From the NCBI RefSeq assembly GCF_963678635.1, contig NC_087062.1, forward strand, positions 1,238,001 through 1,302,000: a DNA stretch of 64,000 nt, read 5' to 3'. Each line of letters opens with the position of its first letter. Within the stretch, counting starts at the first letter, position 1. Origin of the DNA: Symsagittifera roscoffensis. Its lineage: Eukaryota > Xenacoelomorpha > Acoela > Convolutidae. The position numbers and the translations under genes are program-made. The notes beneath the pieces are model-generated. The model saw nothing but the letters and a program-made list of their open reading frames with translations, was not told where the DNA came from and ran no database searches. Below are positions 27,001 through 36,200 of the stretch, piece after piece.

Positions 27001-30000
27001 TATAATAAACTACAAAGTGTAACTAAATGGAGACATTGTGTACCAGTGTAGAAGACGGCGTAGGTGCAGACAGAGTTGAATGAGTGGGCGGAGGGCAAGT
27101 AGGACAGGTAGAGGTCAGAGGAGTCCAACCTGATGTTGGCCTTGATCAGGTAGAGGTCAGCACTGCCCACCACCACTCCGAACGCCTTGTGCGTCAACAT
27201 CACCCCTTCAACGCACACATTTACACTAACTTTTAATCTAGTGACATTTATTTACTTTATGACGTAACTTGCGACTGGCTTATACGCACTAGCTCTGGGT
27301 ATTTTCGGCTTGTTTATACCTCAGCCGGTTTTTCACATACAACTGGCTTTAATGGGGGAAAGAATTATGGCCTAAGTTTAAAAAAAAATAAGTTTATTGA
27401 ACAGACTAAAAATTAAGGTCGAAGACAAATTAATATTCGCCAAATTAGCCCTTTACCCCGTACTTGAGAGAGCAGGATGTTAGCTAGTTTTTTCTAGATG
27501 AGGGCTAGCATCTTGCAGCATCTCAGAACATAAGTTGTAGCTTGTAAGAAACTTGTAAGATTTTTGCAAGATTACCATCGTTACAAAATTCACATAAAAT
27601 GTTAATCTGACCACAAGAAAAAAATTGATTTAGATTTTTTTGTTCCGACCACTTCACGAACTATGGAACTAAGGAAAGAACTATGGCATATGGTGTCTTT
27701 ATCAACCCATTTTGACAACCTGAAATAACGCTCGTAGTGGTTAAATATGGTATCATATTCACGCGCTATCAGCCGTAATTCGGTCTCCAAAAAACCTCGA
27801 TTGTGTCGAGTGTGGCGTTGTGGTGCATCGGTTGAGATGGCGCCCTGCAATCGTATGATTGCGGGTTCAACTCGCACGTGCGCTGCAATTCACAAATTGA
27901 ACTCTTGTGAGATAACCATAGCTTAGCTAACCTTACATAATAAACATTCGGGTTTTGTCCCCGGCTGGATAACTAAAAAAAAGTGAACTTGACGACAGTG
28001 AGTTTGAGTCCCAATTAGTTCTAATTCAATTCTTTACCTTCTTGTAGTTTCAATATCAGTTTAAATATTTCACCTAATTCAATTGCTGTTTCTAGAAATA
28101 TGAAACCGGAAACTAAGAAAAAAGTTATCTTCTTAGTGTTGTGTAGCCATTAGTCAAGATTGCCACGTCAGTTTTTTTTGTGGCGGAACTTTGTATTCGG
28201 TTCGGGTGCGTTTTAGTTTTTTGTTTTCCAAGATGAAAAAATTAAAATATTCATTGTTGGAATGAGTAGAGCGATATATCATATTAAGCCCTTTCAGTCG
28301 GGATTCGAATGGCATCAAAAAATTTTCAAAAAAATGGTCTCGGTGTCAAGAAAAAACTGCTCCCTCTTTGTACTATTTTGAGATATCAGTATTTGGCTGA
28401 CGAACCCTAAAATTTTTCTAAAGGCGCCTTTGGTGATTTGGGAGAGCTCAAAAAATCATTTTGGGTGACCTGAAAAAAAAGGTCGACAAAATTTTCGAAC
28501 TTTTTTTGAAAATCCGCCCCCTCGAGAAAATCCTAGATCTGCCCTTGATTTTGCCTATTTTACTATCACTGTCGAATATGGCTAAGTTTTAGTTTTTCGT
28601 TCCGACTCTTTTATCACACCCACAAAAAAAACACTATATTGAACAAAAAAATTATTTCCTATTGTTTTTTCTGATTCTGAACATTATGTGCTACTTGCAC
28701 AGTAACCGACTATTTGTTGTTTTGTAAAATTGGTTTAAGCGCACCTTTTGGCATTCCAGTTGTTCCGCTTGTGTACAAAATAGTGGCCAGATCCTCTTCA
28801 TAAGCAGGGTCCACTTGGATCGGACTGCCGTCATCTGCTGTGGCCTCGACAGAACACAACTCCTGGAACAACATCACTTGGATGCCTGCTTGGAAGAGTA
28901 GCTCTGTGTCTTCGGCGGAGGGGTCGCTGTAATAGATGAGACACTCCACTTGGGATCCCTCGATGATTGACAGGTACTCGGCGGCAGATTTCAGTCCATC
29001 CACACATATTACTCTCATGTTCCCCTGAGATACGATGAACGAACCTGAAAAAAAACAGTGCATTTAGAAATTCCGCGAAGGAAAAATTAGCAATATTGTT
29101 CCCTACCCGGGTCGATGTCGTGCTTTTATGATCAGATTTAATAAGTCTGAATAGATCCGCGTGGGACCAAAAATTCATAGTCGCAACGCATGTAAAAATC
29201 TGAAAAGTCTCAACATAAGTGTGCAAAGTCAAGCAGAATCCGGGCCGAGGACCACGATTTCTTTTTCAACTTCGTCAATCGGGATGTTAATTAAAACCCA
29301 TAGTCTGGACAGGGTTGCAAGTCGGAGACTGAGTCTGGAAAAAGCGTATCTCAGTCGCGGCATGCCTGAACATACCATCTTCTGGTCCAAACGGTCTGGA
29401 CATGCTAACTTTTGCGCCACATGGTGGTCTGAACATAAAAACGCGTCCTCGACCCAGTTAGTTTTTGGGTCCAAATATCATTAATCTGTACATATCAAGT
29501 TTTATTAAAAGCGATTGCTTCTAGTAGTGAATTTGGAGGGGGAAGGGAAGGTACCGTACTTTCCCATTGCCGCCTCAAACTCTGTAGATTTGTTCAATAA
29601 CACTTTTGAGCTTTCATTTTTTAAAACTTTACATCCACTCCTCTCAGCATACTCATTTCGTTCATAATTCTCGAGGGAAAAAAACAAAAGAATGCGTTTT
29701 CTAAGAAATCCAAAAGGAATACATACGGGGCTTTGGACCCAAAAAACTAGGAGGTAAAGTGAGACATTAACAGAGAAATTAACTCTAAAAGCAATTGTGG
29801 AGCTAACTGTTAACTAGAAATCATCAGTAAAAAATTTTTAAAAACATTTAAATTAATTCCCACTCACACTTAGAAGTTATGAATTATAAATTTTGAGTTC
29901 TTTGAAGTAAAATCTTCAACATTTTCTCGATGTTATACAACCATTCAGAGCGAACACCTGAGGGTTACTTACCAACGGGAGAGAGACGTAAATTGGCAAA

Positions 30001-30217
30001 ATAAATAGAGGGTAACAAACATTACGAGACCAAATAAATTTATAAGAAACAATTATGAAGCCAAACAGTGCACTGGATAGGCGCACAATTTTGTGCCTGT
30101 ATGTTCTTGGATTTCATATATAAGTCTTTAAACATGCTCCAAAAGTAAGAGAATTCCATTTGCAAAGTTTCCGTGAATTACGCGTACAAATACCTGCAAC
30201 GTAAATTTTGTCGGCAT

Positions 30218-30258
<41 letters not shown>

Positions 30259-33200
30259 GGGGATTCACAGCACTGCTGTTGGGAGTCTTGGTCCCGGCGT
30301 CTTCTCTAAAACAATGTCCACTTGTTTCTGCACGTGATACAATCACAGAATAATTGCCACGTGCACGTTGTCATTTCTGAAAATCTCTCGTTTACAAATT
30401 TCCACATCGTGTTTAAAATTCTCGTCTTGAGGCCGATTCGTTTATCAAAATGAATATATGGTTCTAATCGATTTACAATCCTACTGGTTCTGAAAACAAA
30501 TTCGTTTCTCGCTTTTTCCGTTCTCACTTTTCGCATCTCAAAAATTTCTATATTTCTAGCCCGTGTGGTTCGCCTGTTTAACACTATTTCATTTCGTTCA
30601 TTAGAATCAAGACTGGCAAGAAGTAAGATGTTATTTAGCTGGATGAACATGGGCAGGGGTAAAATGTTTAGCAAGCGTAGTTCGTTGATGTACACTCCCG
30701 TTTTATTTCCAGTGATCCACCGGATTGCTTTCTTTTGAAATCGCTCCAACTGCAATTGATCCCCCCTCGATATATGTGTACATGAGAGTCCGTATAATAA
30801 CACTGGGAGTATTAGTGACTTATACAGGCCTAACTTTACAAACGTATTTATCTTTGCTGATAGGTTTCTTCTCAGGAGGTACAGTACTTGGTTTGCCTTC
30901 TTTAATCTTGTTTCAATGTGTACCTTCCAACTTAAATCGCCCGACACAAAAATTCCCAGATCTTTCACAACCATCGATGTTCCAAGCACTACACCAAAAA
31001 GCATAGAGTTGGCGTCTCCGCCCCTAAAACTTACTTTTGCACATTTATCTAGTGCTAATTCCATTTTGTTTTCAGTTACCCACTGCTGAATTTTGTCCAG
31101 ATCTTCTTGAATTTCAATTGATGTTTTTTTGATGGAAAGTAGTTTAAGATCATCCGCAAAAATATATGGTTCAGAGAATTTGAGTACTTCAGGTAGGTCG
31201 TTAATAAAAATGCAAAAGAGCAGTGGTCCTAAAAGTGATCCTTGGGGAACACCACTAGTGACTTCTAAAACTTTTGAGCTGATATTGTCTACTCGTACAA
31301 ACTGTTTCCTGTTTTTCAAATAGTCATAGAGTACCTCTAACATGCAGCCTCCTATTCCTATAAGTGCAACTTTCTTGAGTAGATCAAAATGCGGAACTTT
31401 ATCAAAGGCTTTTGCAAAGTCAGTGTAGACTGCTACAATTTCTGCGTTTGAGTCATTGTCAAGCGCTTCATATATTTCTTTCAGGAAGGAGAGCATGTTT
31501 GTCAAAACTGATCTACCTTTAGTAAAACCGTGTTGATGTTTCGTCAAATACCAGGCAAAGTAAGGGTACAGGTCTTTGTATATACATTTTTCAAGGACTT
31601 TGCTGTCAATATTTAATAGCGATACTGGTCGATAGTTGTTCACCAATTTTCGGTCACCTTTTTTGTGAACAGGAGTAACTGCAGCTGTTTTCCATGAATC
31701 AGGTATTTTTCGTAGGCGTTTTACGTTTCTCAAAATTTTGTTCATCGGTTTGCACATATTGCGGTTCGTTTTCTGAAAAAAGCTAGGTGGCAACCCATTT
31801 GGGCCGCGTGACTTTGTTACGTCCAGAGTTGATAAAATCTCACTTACTGTCTTTTTCGATATATCAAAATTCGTTAACAAGGGATTTCCAAATTGAATAT
31901 CTCTAATACTAAAACTTTCTTTAGGATTAAAAACTGAATGAAAGAAGTCGTTTAGCATGTTGACTTGTTCGTTTGGATTTGTGCTTTCAACTTCATCTTT
32001 TATGAGTAACTTAGGAAGACTTGTATGTTTATTCAAGTTCTTTAGGTGTTTAAAAATTACATTAGTGTTCCGTGTTCTAAACAATTCCTCTTGGTAGTTT
32101 TTCCTGTCCACTTCCGATGATTCAGTTACTAAATTTTCAAACAGTTTAACTTGTTGTCTTCTGTAGTTGGTCGGTTTGAGTATACATGATTGCCGTTTTG
32201 TTTGTAACTTTTTGATCAAATTTGAAGTGCTACTTGTTATCCAAGGTGGAAGTGATTGCCTATGTCTTGTTCTGAGAGGCACAAAACTCTTAATGATTTC
32301 ATCCAAATATTGGGTGTACTCCTCATGCATTTTGTTAATGTTTGTGTGGCATACTGGTTCAAATGGGTTCTCGTTTATAAAATTGTTTATTCCTTCAAAA
32401 TCGGCATTTCCAAAACTTCTAAAATTTTCCAAGTATGGTTTCGGCTCTGATACCGTGCATTCAACAGACAACATTATGGCATTGTGATCTGAGCAGTCAT
32501 AAATCTTGGAAACGTTAAAATCTTGTTCGGCACTTGTATAGCAATTCCGATAGAAGGCTACGTCTAGTATGTTCTTCACACATGTTGGGAAATCTATCGC
32601 CTGCCTAAAGAGTCCATTTTCAAAAATTTGCAGTATTTGGTTTTCTTCCTCGTCAGTACTGGTGAGGGTGTTCCAGTTTGTTTCTGGGAAATTTAAATCC
32701 CCACATAAGAGAAACGGTTTGTTTTTAGGAATGGCTTTGATCAGTTGTTCAAATTCATGCACTTTGTATCTGTAATTACTGTTTTTTGGCGGATTGTAGA
32801 ATGAGCCAATTATCATTTCAGTTTGATGAAGTTTTATACTACATAGCACACATGAATCAGGAATGTCATGTTTGGTGGATAAGTCCTCGGTAATTAGACT
32901 ATTCTTGACAGCTATTAGGCTGCCTCCGTGACAGTTTTTACCACTCACAATAGCTCTATCAGATCTATAGATGTTATATTCACTTAGAAAAAGCTCTGAT
33001 GATTGAATATTCTCGTTAAGCCAAGTTTCGCTTAAGCATATGACATTAAAATTTCCAACTGCAATTGCATTTGCTAGCTTAGTTCTTCTCTCTATGTTGA
33101 TTAGGCTTCTAGTATTTAGTTGCAGAATGTTGAGGAATCCTAGTCAATGCTGGGGTTCCTGAACTTCAGTGTCAATAGTTACTTTCACACCATCATTGAA

Positions 33201-36200
33201 CAATTCTAGATTCCTTATTTTCAGCTTTTCGCGAGGAACGCCTTCATCTAGTAGTTGTCTTCGTTTCTTAAGGATTTCGTTCTCTTTAATTGCACTCTCT
33301 TTGGTCAATGCTGGTAGCAGGTAGACCTCTTTTTCGACCAATTGTTCTCGCTTTTCTCGGCTTTTTGCTAGTACTAGTCGTGCTTCATGTTCGCTAGGTA
33401 CAGTTACCAGCAGTGTTCTTGGCTTCATTCGATTACGATCAAATTTTCCCAGTCGTTTTAGTTCTATTATTTTCGGCTTCACTCCAATTATGTCTAGTAT
33501 TTCGTTTACTTCGTCATTTGTTGGGACAAGGTTTTCTCCTTTTGTTTTCTCAGGGTCCTCTTTGACCCCTTGTATCCTAAAACTTTGATTTATGTTGTGA
33601 TCAGAGTTAGATCTGGCAGCATGTTGAGTGGTTTGAGCTTGATTTATCCGGGTGGTGGTTTCAGCAGCTACAACGGCACTATAAGTTTTTTCCACTTTAT
33701 CGCATGTCGTTTTCATTGCATTTCCAATTTTTTGATCTACTAAATCGGTAAGTCTTCTTTCCATGCTTTTAAGGCTTTCAGTTACATCAATGTTTGAGAG
33801 CTTCTCGTCTATGTTGGCCAGGGTTTTGCATCTTATAAAGTTGTCTCGTTCATTATTTTGCACACAAGTATTACAAAGCAACATGACATTCGGCCCTAGT
33901 TCTTTTATTCCATTTATGGCCACTAGAGACAACCCAACACAAGTTGGTTCCAAATGCATTTGAGCGTTGCATGCGACACAAGTGTATGTTTTCTCGTTGC
34001 TGGCAAAGCCTCTTTTACATGTTTTGCAGTTTTTGCCCATTTTTGCTTATACTATGGATAGAAAAACAGTTAAGCCTGGTGGTTCCCGAAAAGGGGAGGC
34101 CTGTGGCTCACTCAGGGGAAAAGAAGAAATAGACAAACCTGGTGGTTCCCGAAAAGGGGAGGCCTGCGGTTCACTATTTCTACTTACGTTAATAGGGGCA
34201 CTGACAGTTCTTGAAACGACACTCGTAATATACCAGATGTCCTTCTGTATTGCAGATGTTCGAATGTTTATCGTATAAGATTTTATTCTTGAGAATACTT
34301 TTAATGCCCTTCAGACCTTCTTCACTGAGGTGCACTTCGTCAGTTTTCAAATGATATGAGCTGTGGATTTTTTCACTCACTCCTCTAAACTTCCAAGTTC
34401 CTTTTATCTTTCTTAGGAATTCGTTTATTTTTGCAGATCGAGCTCGGTTCTCACTACGATGAGGGATTCCGATGACGAAAACTTTTTTGGCTCGTTCACA
34501 CAGCTCCTCGGCTAGCTTCGACAGTTCTTCAGCAATGTCGCCTGCAGGTATACTGGAGGGGTCTTTTCCGTTGAAGGCGTCGTTTCCGCCGATGAGCAGA
34601 GCGATGATGTTGAATTTGTCTTTCTCGGGTAAGAAGTTTTGGACCGCACCAATTCGGGCCCCAGGTAGGGACAAGATATTGAAATTTGGAAAATCAAGAT
34701 GGCGTGCTTGAGAATCCGCAATCAGGAGATTTTTTGAAGATGATGTCTTGAGCAAGTGATATCTTCTGTCGGACAATTTCATCGCGGGGCAACCATTGCT
34801 ACCCCGGTAAACATTTCAACTATCTGAAACTATTTAATAAGGCTAAAGAAAATACGAATTACTGAATAAAATGGTTAATTCGATTGGTTTTAATTAACCA
34901 TATTGGTTGTGTCGCGGATTCGGCAACAAGCGAATATAGCTTGTGTTAGCGTCCGCAACTGTAAGCGGATTCCGCAAAATGCCAGTGAAATCCGCAAAAT
35001 TTGTAAGCGGAATCCACAAATGTAAACAGATTCTGGAAACTGTAAGTGGATTTGGATTTTTGTATTAATGAACTTGCTTGTGAGCATTTAACAGCTAGAC
35101 ATGGAATTCTTAACTATAGCAATGCGGAATTTAAAAGCTAGGACTTAACAATAAAAAGCGGAATACAGCGACCTAAGATGGATGCCGCCCTTAAGTATTT
35201 GGGATACATATCCGAGCAAGCAATTTTTAGGATCATAATTTTGGAAACACAACATTGAATAAATTCTTTATTTGGAGTTATTAGGTCGAGAGTGTTCGGA
35301 AACACAACACACAAAATTTACATATGTATATTTATGCTGTGCGTTGGACGAGTGCTTTATGCATGCTGTGCTCATGCTGTGCGTATCGCCAAAAACGTTC
35401 AGTATTTGGGATTCCGTCATTCCCAAATACTGATCTAGTTGTTGGAGAGTGAAGTAAAATCAGGTAGGCAGTATTTGGGATGGGATGATTGAGAGAATTC
35501 GAATAATAGGGGCAGTAACTGCAAATGAGTTCAGAGTGAAACTAAATCAGTAAGGCATTATTTGAGATGAAAGGCTCTCCGGCAATAAAATCTTGATGAG
35601 GAAAAAAAACAGGAACTGAGATCGAAGGAATTGAAATCAAAGTTGGGTGTTTGACAAGAATTGAGATCGGAGATGGGTGTTTGACAGGAATTGAGATCGA
35701 AAATTTGGTTTTTCAACTGGTAGCCGATCAACTTGGTAATTGAGGTTGAACTTGCTGGTGACCTTCTAGTAAAAAATGATACAATTTGAAAGGCCACTTT
35801 ATAGATACGAATATGTAAATGGAATCCGAATATGCAAACAAATCGCGGACTCCACTAACAACTTGCGAATTGTACTTACAATTTATGGATCTCGTTTACA
35901 AATTGCGGATCCACTTACAATGCACAGAATGCACAACCAATCCAACCCAAATTCTGTTTCGCGAGAAGAAATATTTCAATGTCTGTTTTGGAACGCGCAA
36001 AAAACGTTAACTGAAAACTATCAGCTCATATCGGTCTAATTTTAGACAAACAATTTGATCATAGTCAATAACAAGACGGCTCGTATCAAGGCAAAGCTTG
36101 AAATGTTCCGATTGTCATTTAGTTGGTCTCGAAAAATTTTTTGTAAGTCAAGTTTTGGCAAAACTATGAATTTTAGACTGATCATATTAAAATTGAAGTT

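Larger units (their letters stand above)
30213..34800 (-). mobile_element. CR1/L2-like non-LTR retrotransposon (LINE), apparently intact coding
   Basis: On the minus strand it carries, in order, an SGNH-hydrolase ORF, a PHD-finger ORF1, an endonuclease-reverse transcriptase ORF2, a 3' UTR of about 45 bases and a (CAA)n tail. Endonuclease motifs (LSETWL, GDLN, SDHNAI) and the RT motif FADD are present and no frameshift is visible in ORF2, so the copy is probably young. An esterase-type ORF plus a C-terminal C-x-C-x2-C in ORF2 fits the CR1/L2/Rex1 group; exact clade is not resolved. The 5' end is set loosely just upstream of the first ATG, and target-site duplications were not identified. Confidence 0.88.

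Noticed and set aside
27810-27880. Functional tRNA gene
   Set aside because: A- and B-box motifs exist but the acceptor and anticodon stems are poor; SINE origin fits better.
30128-30346. Polyglutamine protein
   Set aside because: The Gln run is the (CAA)n tail after the LINE ORF2 stop; no other coding evidence.
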